DNA of 64,000 nt from G963662905 sp963662905 (GTDB lineage: Bacteria; Bacteroidota; Bacteroidia; Bacteroidales; WRLA01), in assembly GCA_963662905.2 (NCBI GenBank), contig CAXXFD010000004.1:496001-560000 (forward strand), given 5' to 3'. The stretch's first letter is position 1; each line of letters opens with the position of its first letter. Shown here piece after piece: positions 25,861-35,103 of this stretch. The notes below the pieces were generated by a model. The model had not been told where the DNA came from, searched no databases, and saw only the letters and a list, made by a program, of their open reading frames with translations. Both the position numbers and the translations under genes were made by a program.

Positions 25861-28251
25861 ATGAAAAATTTCAACAACACCTTATTGTTTTTCGTCTTTC
25901 TTCTGATTTTCGTCCCGTTTTCAAAATCAAAGGCTCAGGTAAGCCCGGAAACCCTGGCGACTTTAATCGAAAACCAGATGTCTGCCTATAACATCAGCGG
26001 GCTGAGTGCTTCCATCATCAAAAACGGGGACATTGCCTGGCAGGGCAGTTTTGGTTTGATGAACAGGGAGACAGACCGCCCGGCTACCGACACTACGGAC
26101 TACCTGCTGTATTCCGCTACAAAGCCATTCACCGGCATCGCTTTGATGCAGCTGCAGGAACAGGGTCTGGTGCATCTCGATTCGTCGGTTAATCTTTACC
26201 TTCCTTTTGAAATCAGGCATCCTGCTTATCCCAACGACAACATCACTCTACGCATGCTGATGGCGCATACTGCCGGTATCATGGATAACTGGGATGTGAT
26301 TAATTCGCTGATGAGCTTTAATGAAGATCCGAATATCAATATAGGCGAATTCCTTGAAAATTATCTGCTTCCGGGTGGCGCATACTATGGTGCAGCCACA
26401 TCATTTGCCAATTACCGCCCGGGTGAGGGAAGTATGTATTCCAATGTGGGCGCCACTTTGGTGGGTTTTATTATTGAATGTGTGAGCGCTCAGCCTTATG
26501 CGGAATATATGCAGGAACATATTTTGGATCCTCTGGAGATGACACACAGCACTTTTTATCTGGCTGATCTTGATACGGCAAACCTGGCGATGGAGTATTC
26601 CTTGCGCAGCAATCAATACCATGCCGAGGGCTTCAGGAGCGCACCAATGTTCCCCGCCGGATTCCTGCATACACGTATTCCGGAGCTGAATAATTTTATG
26701 ATGATGCTTTTGAATAACGGAAATTTCAAAGGGCAGCAGCTGATTAGTCCCGAAACTTTGGAGCTGATATGTACGCCACAATATCCTGATGTTTCGCCTT
26801 ATGCCGGGCTGCTTTTTGCCTTTGAATATGTGAATGAAATTTGGGGGCATACGGGAGGCTACAGCGCCACAGGAACAAATAACCGGGTAAAAACAGCTGT
26901 GTTTTTTGACGCGGAAGAGGATTGGGGCGTTTGCCTGCTTTCCAACGGTGATGGTGAACCCTGGAATATCCTTAATATGCTTTATCAGTATGCCCGGGAT
27001 TATAAAAAACTCGCCTTGGTTGATATGGAAATTGAGGACGAAAGCGAAGAAGGAATTTTGGATAAAAATGAAAGTGCGGTCTTAAAACTGAATATCCGGA
27101 ATAAAACAGATAGGGATTTGCATAATATCAGCGCCGTGCTGGAGAGCCGGTCTTCCCTGGTTCAGATCATACAGCAAGAAGCAATTGTTGATGAACTTTT
27201 GGCCGGGCAAATTAGCGGAGAGCCGCTTTTATTTGAGATCAAAACCGGAAATTTCGATCAACCTCAAAATGCACCACTCTGCTTGATGTTTTATCAGGAT
27301 GATGTTTTAATCGATAGTCTGGACTTAAGCGTATATCTCGGTCAGGCCGATGTTTTGCTTGTGAAAGACGAGGAGCATATTTACAGCAATCATGCTTTGG
27401 TAAGCAATTATTATCTTGACGCAGTGGCCGGATGTGGAAAAACAGCACAATTGATTGACGTGAACCTTCGGCATGGTCTGAATGTGGATTTTATGAAAAG
27501 CTTTGAAGCTGTTTGCTGGTTTACAGGTTTGGAAAATCAAAATTTTCATCAGATTATAAAAAATGACGAACAGCAATTGATTGCAGCTTATCTTGAAGCT
27601 GGCGGACGCTTTTTCCTGAGCAGCCAAAATGCCGGTGAATCGCTGGACAGCACAAGCTTTTATGCCAATTGGCTGCACGCCGAAGAAGTTTTGCCAACGG
27701 AAAATGCCAATCAGCCAGTTATAGGAAAAGAAGGGACACTTGCCGAAGGAATGAATTTCTTTATCACCGGTGGCGATGGGAGCAATACCCAATATTCGCC
27801 ATCTTCCATCAATGCCCTTAGTGGCGCCGAACTGATTTTTGAATACAGCCAAAGTGCGAACGGTGCGGGCTTGATGTATGAAGGTGCTTACCGTTTGGTC
27901 TATCTTCCTTTTGGATTTTCAGCCATTCATCAGCAGGCAAAACGCACGGAACTGATGCAGCGTATCCTGGATTTTTTTGACGGGCCGCAAGATTTGCCCG
28001 AAAATGATGCTGCTTTAAATGAAATTAAAATTTATCCCAACCCTTCTCCTGAGGGCAAACTGAACATCTGCCTGCCTGACGGAATGCAAGCCGAACTTGC
28101 TATTTATAATGCTTCCGGCATGAAATGCTTTGGTAAAACGATTCATGGATCAACTTTGCCAATCATCCTGCCTCCTTTTCCTCCGGGCGTTTATACCATT
28201 ATAGTGCAGCGCGGCTATAATTCCCGGAAATCACTGTTTATCGTATTGTAA
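25861..28251 (+). CDS. Secreted beta-lactamase/PBP-like serine hydrolase with T9SS sorting domain
   Basis: A 796-residue protein. The signal peptide ends near SKA|QVS. The class C beta-lactamase/esterase fold (about 30-375) has all three active-site motifs: Ser85-x-x-Lys88 (SATK), Tyr193-Ser-Asn195 and His330-Thr-Gly. The middle region (about 385-690) looks like beta-sandwich plus a Rossmann-like segment (ADVLLVKDEEHIYSN). A T9SS domain begins at KIYPNPSPEGK. The likely activity is D-alanyl peptide or ester hydrolysis at the cell surface; the substrate is not determinable. Confidence 0.88.
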   Translation: MKNFNNTLLFFVFLLIFVPFSKSKAQVSPETLATLIENQMSAYNISGLSASIIKNGDIAWQGSFGLMNRETDRPATDTTDYLLYSATKPFTGIALMQLQEQGLVHLDSSVNLYLPFEIRHPAYPNDNITLRMLMAHTAGIMDNWDVINSLMSFNEDPNINIGEFLENYLLPGGAYYGAATSFANYRPGEGSMYSNVGATLVGFIIECVSAQPYAEYMQEHILDPLEMTHSTFYLADLDTANLAMEYSLRSNQYHAEGFRSAPMFPAGFLHTRIPELNNFMMMLLNNGNFKGQQLISPETLELICTPQYPDVSPYAGLLFAFEYVNEIWGHTGGYSATGTNNRVKTAVFFDAEEDWGVCLLSNGDGEPWNILNMLYQYARDYKKLALVDMEIEDESEEGILDKNESAVLKLNIRNKTDRDLHNISAVLESRSSLVQIIQQEAIVDELLAGQISGEPLLFEIKTGNFDQPQNAPLCLMFYQDDVLIDSLDLSVYLGQADVLLVKDEEHIYSNHALVSNYYLDAVAGCGKTAQLIDVNLRHGLNVDFMKSFEAVCWFTGLENQNFHQIIKNDEQQLIAAYLEAGGRFFLSSQNAGESLDSTSFYANWLHAEEVLPTENANQPVIGKEGTLAEGMNFFITGGDGSNTQYSPSSINALSGAELIFEYSQSANGAGLMYEGAYRLVYLPFGFSAIHQQAKRTELMQRILDFFDGPQDLPENDAALNEIKIYPNPSPEGKLNICLPDGMQAELAIYNASGMKCFGKTIHGSTLPIILPPFPPGVYTIIVQRGYNSRKSLFIVL

Positions 28252-28272
28252 TTGTTTAAAAAATAATGCTTT

Positions 28273-29733
28273 ATGAAATATTTTAGTTTATTGTTATTGA
28301 GCCTCCTTTGCCTGAATGCCTGGGCACAAAATTCTTCCGTAATAGAGTTTAAGGAGCACGAAAATCAATTGGAATTTAATGCGCACTCCCTGGAAACTTC
28401 CGGGAAAGGAAATATTGGGGTTCTCTGTTTGGATATTGATCGGGATGGACGGAAAGATGTGGTTTCGGTCGATCCGAAAAAGGAATTGCTTTGCTGGTAT
28501 CGCCAGTTGGCATCGCCACTAGAGTTTGAGCGGATTATCATAGACGACAATCTCAATGGACAGTACCTTGATGCAGTAGATATCAATCAGGATCAGGTGC
28601 CCGATATATTATGCTCGCTCCCTTTGAACGAAGGCGGTATTGTGTATTTTGAGAGTATGCTTTTGGGAGACAGCATCTATTGGAACAGGATTGAAATTAC
28701 AGATTCCTTTGCAGGCGCGCATCAGCTTCAGTGGGCAGATGTTGACCTTGATGGCGATTATGATGTTTTGGCTGCTGCGAATATGCTGAACCGGATTTCC
28801 TGGTGGGAACAAACAGAGCGGGGATGGACGGAGCATCCGCTCGTGGAAGATTATCCCGGAGTGCAGGCATTTGCTGTCGAAGACTTTAACAATGACGGTT
28901 ATCCTGATTTTGTCAGCGGGCATATGACGAATGAATCCGGAAATGTTGATCTGTGGCTGAGCAATCCGGAGCCGGACCTGTATTGGGAGGCACAAAACCT
29001 GGCAACAAATGTTTTTGGGGCGCATTGGTTTGAACTGGCCGACATGAACAATGATGGGCTGAACGACATCCTGATTGCAGCCTATCTGTCAAAAAAGGTT
29101 TTCCTTTGGGAAAGGGTGCCCGGCGATAGTATGGTATTTAAGCAAAATGATGCACCTTTGGGCGTTTCGTACCCTTTGCATGTAGAAACAGCAGATCTCG
29201 ACAATGACGGCGATATGGATATTCTGGTGCCCGAAATTATGGGATCAAACCATAAATTGCTTGCGTTTATCCGTAATGAAGAAGGATTTCAAAGGGAAGT
29301 ACTGCGCGAATATTTCAATGCGCCCTGGCAAATAATCGCTGCCGATATGGATAATGATGGTGATCAGGATTTTATTGCAGGTTCTTTTTATTATCCAAAT
29401 CCAAATCTTGCCGCAGACCTCAGCCTTTTTGAAAATATGCTTTTGTGTACGGGTGTCATGGAAACCATTGATTATAAAAACTTTCGTTTTAGATGCAGCC
29501 CAAATCCGGCCCGTGCGCATTTTATTGTGGAATTTGAAAACCCAATGGAGCAAAGGCTTCAACTGGAAATCTTTGATCAAAACGGTCGTCTTATTCTTAA
29601 ATTGATGGATTCAGTTTTAAGCCAGGGGCAGCACAAATTTCGTTTTACGCAGGGTTTAAAAGCCGGGACTTATTTCTGCAAGCTCATTTGTGGTGGCTAT
29701 TCGGAAGTACAAAAGCTGATTGTTCTTCAATAG
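28273..29733 (+). CDS. Secreted FG-GAP/VCBS repeat protein with T9SS sorting domain
   Basis: A 486-residue protein with signal peptide (MKYFSLLLLSLLCLNAWA). At least seven calcium-binding-like repeats follow the D-x-[DN]-x-D-G pattern (DIDRDGRKD, DVDLDGDYD, DFNNDGYPD, DMNNDGLND, DLDNDGDMD, DMDNDGDQD), indicating a beta-propeller. The C-terminal T9SS domain has CSPNPARAHF and ends SEVQKLIVLQ. It starts 21 nt after the serine hydrolase stop, so the two are likely co-expressed. Role probably adhesion or binding; no enzyme motif seen. Confidence 0.9.
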   Translation: MKYFSLLLLSLLCLNAWAQNSSVIEFKEHENQLEFNAHSLETSGKGNIGVLCLDIDRDGRKDVVSVDPKKELLCWYRQLASPLEFERIIIDDNLNGQYLDAVDINQDQVPDILCSLPLNEGGIVYFESMLLGDSIYWNRIEITDSFAGAHQLQWADVDLDGDYDVLAAANMLNRISWWEQTERGWTEHPLVEDYPGVQAFAVEDFNNDGYPDFVSGHMTNESGNVDLWLSNPEPDLYWEAQNLATNVFGAHWFELADMNNDGLNDILIAAYLSKKVFLWERVPGDSMVFKQNDAPLGVSYPLHVETADLDNDGDMDILVPEIMGSNHKLLAFIRNEEGFQREVLREYFNAPWQIIAADMDNDGDQDFIAGSFYYPNPNLAADLSLFENMLLCTGVMETIDYKNFRFRCSPNPARAHFIVEFENPMEQRLQLEIFDQNGRLILKLMDSVLSQGQHKFRFTQGLKAGTYFCKLICGGYSEVQKLIVLQ

Positions 29734-29827
29734 CCGTTATTTTTTGGGAATGCCTGCGCAAAGTCCCGAATCAACTTCCTTTTGCTCAAAGGATATTTCT
29801 GTACTTTTGCCGCCAAATGATTCAAAG

Positions 29828-31093
29828 ATGAATGCAGAAATAATCAGCATAGGCGATGAATTGCTGATCGGTCAGGTGATCGATTCCAATTCGGCCTGGA
29901 TTGCCGAAAAGCTTACGGAAGAAGGAATACGTGTTGTACGGATTACCAGTATAAGCGATCAGAAGGACGAAATTTTTGAAGCCCTGGATGCGGCATCGCA
30001 AAAAGCAGATCTTGTTATGATGACAGGAGGCTTGGGCCCCACCGCAGACGATATCACCAAACCTGCGCTTTGTGAATATTTCGGTACAGATCTGGAGTTC
30101 TCAGAAGAAACCTATCAGTATATCGTGGAGATGTTCCGCAAACGAAATTTCCCGATGACAGAAAGCAACCGCAATCAGGCAATGCTGCCCAAAGATGCCC
30201 TTCATCTGAACAATTCTCAGGGTACAGCCAAAGGAATGTGGTTCGAAAAAGACGGCAAAGTATTCATCTCCATGCCGGGCGTGCCTTTCGAAATGAAAGC
30301 CATTGTTGCCGAAGAAGCCATTCCGGCCATTCGCAAAAGGTTTCAATTGCCCTTTATCTATAAAAAAACGGTGATGACCCACGGTATGGGCGAGTCTTTT
30401 CTGGCCGAACGCATAAAAGACTGGGAAGCCGCATTGCCTAAAGGGGTGAAACTGGCTTATTTGCCACAACCCGGAATTGTACGCATGCGCCTGAGCGCTT
30501 CGGGTGCAGACAAAGAAAAAGTGCGCATGCTGGTGGAAAGCGAGGTGGATAAACTGATTCATCTGATTCCCGAATTGGTCTTTGCTTATGATGACCAAAC
30601 GATGGAAGAAACCCTGGGCATATTATTAAAAGATGCAGGCAAAACCCTGGCTTTGGCCGAAAGCTGCACCGGCGGCTACCTTTCGCATCTGATTACATCT
30701 GTTCCGGGCTGTTCGGCTTATTATCTGGGATCTGTTACAGCCTATGCTTATGATGTTAAGGAGCGTTTGCTGGATGTTTCCCATGAAACTTTGATGGATG
30801 TGGGTGCAGTGAGCGAGGAAGTAATCAGGCAAATGGCCGAAGGGGCCAGGAAGAAACTGGGATCCGATTATGCTTTGGCTACTTCCGGAATTGCAGGCCC
30901 TGATGGCGGTACAGAAGAAAAACCCGTTGGGACCATCTGGATTGCTTTGGCCGGGCCAAATGGAACTCAGGCAAAATTGTTGAGGTTGAGCAAGCACCGT
31001 TTTCGCAATATCCGCATGACGGCAATAAGCGCCCTGAATATGCTGCGCATGGAATTAATACAAAGTGCAGAAAAGCAGCAATCTAAGCAATGA
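29828..31093 (+). CDS. cinA: CinA family protein (NMN amidohydrolase / ADP-ribose pyrophosphatase type)
   Basis: A 421-residue protein from the ATG at 29828 (MNAEIISIGDELLIGQ). An earlier in-frame start would add 36 residues that do not fit the family. The N-terminal MoCF-like domain (1-170) has MMTGGLGPTADDITK near 62-76. The C-terminal CinA domain (about 260-415) has LALAESCTGGYLSHLI near 271 and TSGIAGPDGGTEEKPVG near 351. Known family roles are recycling of nicotinamide mononucleotide and a link with competence or DNA damage. Confidence 0.95.
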   Translation: MNAEIISIGDELLIGQVIDSNSAWIAEKLTEEGIRVVRITSISDQKDEIFEALDAASQKADLVMMTGGLGPTADDITKPALCEYFGTDLEFSEETYQYIVEMFRKRNFPMTESNRNQAMLPKDALHLNNSQGTAKGMWFEKDGKVFISMPGVPFEMKAIVAEEAIPAIRKRFQLPFIYKKTVMTHGMGESFLAERIKDWEAALPKGVKLAYLPQPGIVRMRLSASGADKEKVRMLVESEVDKLIHLIPELVFAYDDQTMEETLGILLKDAGKTLALAESCTGGYLSHLITSVPGCSAYYLGSVTAYAYDVKERLLDVSHETLMDVGAVSEEVIRQMAEGARKKLGSDYALATSGIAGPDGGTEEKPVGTIWIALAGPNGTQAKLLRLSKHRFRNIRMTAISALNMLRMELIQSAEKQQSKQ

Positions 31094-31126
31094 TGTTTTC
31101 TTCGGTGCAAAAAATCGTTTTTTTCG

Positions 31127-31157
31127 TTTGTTAATTCAAAAAAAATAACGTTCTTTG
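31127..31157 (+). promoter_or_regulatory. Promoter of rpmB
   Basis: TTTG at 31127-31130 and GTTCTTTG at 31150-31157, separated by 19 nt. The -7 box deviates from TAnnTTTG at its first two bases. Confidence 0.5.
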
Positions 31158-31195
31158 CACTCCGTTTTCAAAAACCCATTTTAAAAGGAAGAACG

Positions 31196-31435
31196 ATGTC
31201 AAAGATTTGTCAAATTACCGGGAAAAGGTTCATGGTTGGAAACAACGTTTCTCACTCAAATATTAAAACCAAAAGAAGGTTCAATATTAACCTGCATACA
31301 AAGAAATTTTATGTGCCAGAAGAGGATAAGTGGATAACACTCAAAGTTTCTACTAATGGCCTGCGCAACATCAACAAAAAAGGTGTTTACGCTTGTATTA
31401 AAGAAGCCCGTGAAAAAGGTTTCCTGACTAAGTAA
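31196..31435 (+). CDS. rpmB: 50S ribosomal protein L28
   Basis: A 79-residue ribosomal protein starting MSKICQITGKRF, with the family stretch GNNVSHSNIKTKRRFNIN and a basic body. Length and start are typical for Bacteroidota. In many relatives rpmG (L33) follows at once; here it does not, and a terminator closes the gene, so this is a single-gene unit. Confidence 0.97.
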   Translation: MSKICQITGKRFMVGNNVSHSNIKTKRRFNINLHTKKFYVPEEDKWITLKVSTNGLRNINKKGVYACIKEAREKGFLTK

Positions 31436-31457
31436 GATTATTATTACTACACGATAT

Positions 31458-31492
31458 AAAGCTGTTGTTTGAAAAAACAACGGCTTTTTTCG
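31458..31492 (+). terminator. Intrinsic terminator of rpmB
   Basis: Stem AAGCTGTTGTTT with AAACAACGGCTT (one mismatch), loop GAAA, then TTTTT. Confidence 0.85.
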
Positions 31493-31650
31493 TTTGTGCT
31501 TGCCGATGCCACAGGATATGCTCTCCGCCGACAATCAATAAATGTTTCAAATACTAAGAGCGCCATCACCTCGTTTCATAATCTGGGCTTTATTTGTACA
31601 CTAATTTTGTTTTGCAAATCAATCCGAAGCCTTTAATTATAAAACATGGC

Positions 31651-31658
31651 TATATTTG
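31651..31658 (+). promoter_or_regulatory. -7 promoter element of the TonB receptor gene
   Basis: TATATTTG fits TAnnTTTG, 37 nt before the TTG start codon at 31695. The -33 region has only a CTTTA-like match. Confidence 0.5.
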
Positions 31659-31694
31659 TGGCCGGCAACATTTTAGCATAAAGAAATTATCGTT

Positions 31695-34232
31695 TTGAAA
31701 AATATATATACAGCCTGTTTATTACTGATTTTCAGTTTGTTGATTAATGTTGTGCTCCTGGCGCAGGAGAATGCAGTGGTGCACGGCATCATTAAAAATG
31801 AAAAAAACAAGGCTGTGGAGCTTGCAAATATTGCCATTGAAGGCTTTCCGGGCGGCACCACCAGCAACCAAAAAGGGGCATTCACACTGGAAGTTCCTGC
31901 CGGAGAAATCAATCTGCTGGTGAGTTACGTGGGATATAATGCCTTGAGCGTTCCCTTAAACCTTAAAGCCGGGGAACAAAAAATGCTGCGACTCGAACTG
32001 ACGCTCTCCACTACAAATTTGCCCGGCCTGGTTATCGAAGACCGTCAGGTACGTTCATCCACGCTTACACCCATTTCCCCAAAAGAAGCTACGGTAATCC
32101 CTTCTATGTCGGGCAATGCAATTGAAGCCCTGGTGCAGACACAAATCGGTGTTTCTTCCAATAATGAACTCAGCTCGCAGTATTCCGTTCGTGGTGGAAA
32201 CTATGATGAAAATCTGGTGTATGTTAATGATATTGAGATTTATAAACCTTTTCTCGTGCGCTCCGGCCAGCAGGAAGGATTGAGCTTTCTGAATTCTGAT
32301 CTGGTTTCTTCCATTCTTTTCTCTGCCGGTGGTTTTCAGGCACGCTATGGCGATAAAATGTCGTCGGTACTGGATATCAAATACAAACGTCCGGAAAAAT
32401 TCGCCGGATCGGTAAACCTGAGCCTTCTGGGAGGCGGCCTGCATCTCGAAGGGGCTACAAAAAATAAAAAGCTTTCGTATCTTTTTGGTGCACGCCAGAA
32501 ATCAAACCAATACCTGCTTTCCAGCTTGCAAACCAAAGGCGAATACCGCCCGTCTTTTACCGATGTACAGGGAATGCTGATGTACAAAATCAACCCGAAA
32601 TGGGAAGTTTCTGTGCTCGGGAATTTTGCTAATAATTCCTATAAACTGGTTCCCGAAGACCGCCAGACGGATTTTGGTACAGTACAGGAAGCCTATCGCC
32701 TTAGCATTTATTTTGAAGGCCAGGAAAATGATAAGTTCCAAAATTATACCGGAGCGGCTACTGTTCGCTTTAAGCCACAGGAAAACCTTAGCCTGAAGCT
32801 GATTGCCAGCACATTTCATACCGATGAACAGGAAAATTATGACCTGCTCGGGCAATACTGGATCGGACGTCTCGAAACGCAGGCCGGCAGCGAAACTTTT
32901 GGCGAAGTTGTGGAAGCCAATGGCGTAGGTTCTTATTTGAATCATGCGCGTAATAAGCTGGTTGCCAATGTGTATAATATTGAACACCGCGGATTGCTCA
33001 ATATCGATGAAAATATTTTTGAATGGGGGTTCCGTTATCAGCATGAGGATATCACGGATCATCTCAATGAGTGGGAGATGATTGATTCTGCGGGTTTTAG
33101 CTTGCCCCGTCCTGCCGATTCCATCGGATATACCGTTCCGGATTTACAAAACATCCAGCCACTTGTTTTAAACGATGTCATCAAAACGGATATCGACTTA
33201 CAATCCAACCGTTATACCGGTTTTGTTCAAGGCAGCTGGACTTTTCCGGCCAGTGATATTACCCTAACTGCCGGTTTGCGCGGAAATTACTGGGATGTGA
33301 ACAAGCAGTTTTTGCTCAGCCCGCGCGCCAATATTGCATGGAAACCCAATTGGGAACGGGATGTGATGTTCCGTTTCTCCACGGGATATTATTACCAACC
33401 GCCATTTTACCGCGAGCTGAGAAACGACAAAGGCGAGATTAATAAAGACCTTAAAGCCCAGACTTCCATTCATTTTGTTGCCGGAATGGACTGGAATTTT
33501 ATGGCCTGGGGGCGCCCTTTTAAGTTTGTTTCGGAAGCCTATTACAAATATCTCGACAACCTGATCCCTTATGTGGTTGATAATGTGCGTCTGCGCTATT
33601 CCGCTGAAAACCTGGCATATGGATATGCTGCCGGTATCGATTTTAAAATAAATGGAGAATTTGTAAAAGGCGTGGATTCCTGGGCCAGCCTCTCGATTAT
33701 GAAAACCGAGGAGGACATCGAGAATGATTTTTATTTCGATTATCTCAATGCCGAAGGTGAAGTAATTATTCCCGGATATACCGAAGATCAGACGGTTGTG
33801 GACAGCGTGCGTATTAAGCCGGGCTTTATTCCCCGTCCAACGGATCAGCGCGTAAGTTTTAGTTTGTTTTTTCAGGATTACCTGCCCGGAAATCCTACCT
33901 GGCGGATGCAGTTACGCCTGGTTTTTGGCACAGGACTACCTTTCGGCCCGCCAAAATCGGAGAAATACGAGCAAACATACCGCATGCCCGCTTATCGTAG
34001 GGTAGATATCGGTTTTTCAAAAGAGCTGGTGGGTGAAAATACCCGCGATATCAAATCAGGGCCCTTCCGTTTTATCGAATCCGCTTTTATAACCGCTGAG
34101 GTCTTTAACCTGCTGCAATTTTCCAATACTGTTTCCTATCTTTGGGTAACCGATGTAACCGGACGAAAATATGCCGTGCCCAATTACCTTACTCCGCGTC
34201 AACTGAACGTGCGCCTGGTGGTTAATTTTTAG
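31695..34232 (+). CDS. TonB-dependent outer-membrane receptor with CarboxypepD_reg N-terminus
   Basis: An 845-residue receptor. It begins with a TTG codon (read MKNIYTACLL); no in-frame ATG gives a signal peptide, so TTG is the likely start. Signal peptide ends near VLLAQ. Residues about 28-110 are a carboxypeptidase-regulatory-like domain (VHGIIKNEKNKAVELANI, VSYVGYNA). A plug domain (SQYSVRGGNYDENLVYVNDIEI near 160) and a 22-strand barrel ending in LNVRLVVNF follow. No SusD gene is next to it, so it is not a typical glycan-utilisation pair. The substrate is unknown; siderophore, vitamin or peptide are all possible. Confidence 0.93.
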   Translation: MKNIYTACLLLIFSLLINVVLLAQENAVVHGIIKNEKNKAVELANIAIEGFPGGTTSNQKGAFTLEVPAGEINLLVSYVGYNALSVPLNLKAGEQKMLRLELTLSTTNLPGLVIEDRQVRSSTLTPISPKEATVIPSMSGNAIEALVQTQIGVSSNNELSSQYSVRGGNYDENLVYVNDIEIYKPFLVRSGQQEGLSFLNSDLVSSILFSAGGFQARYGDKMSSVLDIKYKRPEKFAGSVNLSLLGGGLHLEGATKNKKLSYLFGARQKSNQYLLSSLQTKGEYRPSFTDVQGMLMYKINPKWEVSVLGNFANNSYKLVPEDRQTDFGTVQEAYRLSIYFEGQENDKFQNYTGAATVRFKPQENLSLKLIASTFHTDEQENYDLLGQYWIGRLETQAGSETFGEVVEANGVGSYLNHARNKLVANVYNIEHRGLLNIDENIFEWGFRYQHEDITDHLNEWEMIDSAGFSLPRPADSIGYTVPDLQNIQPLVLNDVIKTDIDLQSNRYTGFVQGSWTFPASDITLTAGLRGNYWDVNKQFLLSPRANIAWKPNWERDVMFRFSTGYYYQPPFYRELRNDKGEINKDLKAQTSIHFVAGMDWNFMAWGRPFKFVSEAYYKYLDNLIPYVVDNVRLRYSAENLAYGYAAGIDFKINGEFVKGVDSWASLSIMKTEEDIENDFYFDYLNAEGEVIIPGYTEDQTVVDSVRIKPGFIPRPTDQRVSFSLFFQDYLPGNPTWRMQLRLVFGTGLPFGPPKSEKYEQTYRMPAYRRVDIGFSKELVGENTRDIKSGPFRFIESAFITAEVFNLLQFSNTVSYLWVTDVTGRKYAVPNYLTPRQLNVRLVVNF

Positions 34233-34284
34233 TGCCCGGCATCAATCAGTATAATTCAAGCCCACGCTCATTCCCTGATTTTAA

Positions 34285-34292
34285 TAAATTTG
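34285..34292 (+). promoter_or_regulatory. -7 promoter element of pyrH
   Basis: TAAATTTG fits TAnnTTTG. Predicted start near 34298, leaving about a 74-nt leader before the ATG at 34372. Confidence 0.5.
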
Positions 34293-34371
34293 CATTCGGC
34301 TTTTCCTGTGGCGGAAGAAAATCTGCCGTCCCGAAAACCGGATACTTGAATTTGAACCAAAGAAGCAAGAA

Positions 34372-35079
34372 ATGAAATATCAAAGAGTATTACTGAAACT
34401 GAGTGGAGAGGCTCTTATGGGCGACCAGCAATATGGTGTTGATCCAAAGCGCCTGAGCGATTATGCAGAAGAAATAAAGTCCATCACGCAAAAGGGCGTA
34501 CAGGTGGCCATTGTGATTGGCGGCGGGAATATTTTCCGCGGATTGCAAGGCGCCAGCAAAGGTATGGACCGTGTGCAAGGCGATTATATGGGCATGCTGG
34601 CCACCGTAATCAACAGCATGGCTTTGCAGGGCGCACTCGAAAGTGCCGGAGTAAAAACCAAACTGCTGGGCGGTCTTGAAATACAGCCTTTTGCCGAAAG
34701 TATGAGCCGTAAAAAAGCTATCGACTACCTCGAAGCCGGAAATGTGTGCATCATCAGCGGAGGAACAGGAAACCCTTATTTCACTACCGATACGGCCTCA
34801 GCTTTGCGCGGTGTGGAAATTAAAGCAGAAATTATGCTGAAAGGAACACGTGTGGATGGAATTTATACTGCGGATCCGGAAAAAGACCCAACAGCCACAA
34901 AATTTGCCAGCATCAGCTATGATGAAGCATATGAAAAAGGCTTGAAAATTATGGATCTTACAGCCTTTACGCTTTGCCGTGAAAACGATTTGCCTATGTA
35001 TGTTTTTGATATGAACACAAGGGGAAATCTCCTTAAAGTTATTGAAGGTGAGGAGATTGGAACTTTAGTTCATAAATAA
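34372..35079 (+). CDS. pyrH: Uridylate kinase (UMP kinase)
   Basis: A 235-residue amino-acid-kinase-fold enzyme that phosphorylates UMP to UDP in pyrimidine synthesis. Motifs: LLKLSGEALMG at 7-17, VIGGGNIFRG near 48-57, GTGNPYFTTDTASALR near 131-146, KGTRVDGIYTADP near 163, and DLTAFTLCREN near 200. Usual length. The peptidase gene downstream begins 24 nt after the stop and may be co-transcribed; frr is not the neighbour here. Confidence 0.97.
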   Translation: MKYQRVLLKLSGEALMGDQQYGVDPKRLSDYAEEIKSITQKGVQVAIVIGGGNIFRGLQGASKGMDRVQGDYMGMLATVINSMALQGALESAGVKTKLLGGLEIQPFAESMSRKKAIDYLEAGNVCIISGGTGNPYFTTDTASALRGVEIKAEIMLKGTRVDGIYTADPEKDPTATKFASISYDEAYEKGLKIMDLTAFTLCRENDLPMYVFDMNTRGNLLKVIEGEEIGTLVHK

Positions 35080-35103
35080 TTCTAACCCCAAATTAAATTT
35101 ATT

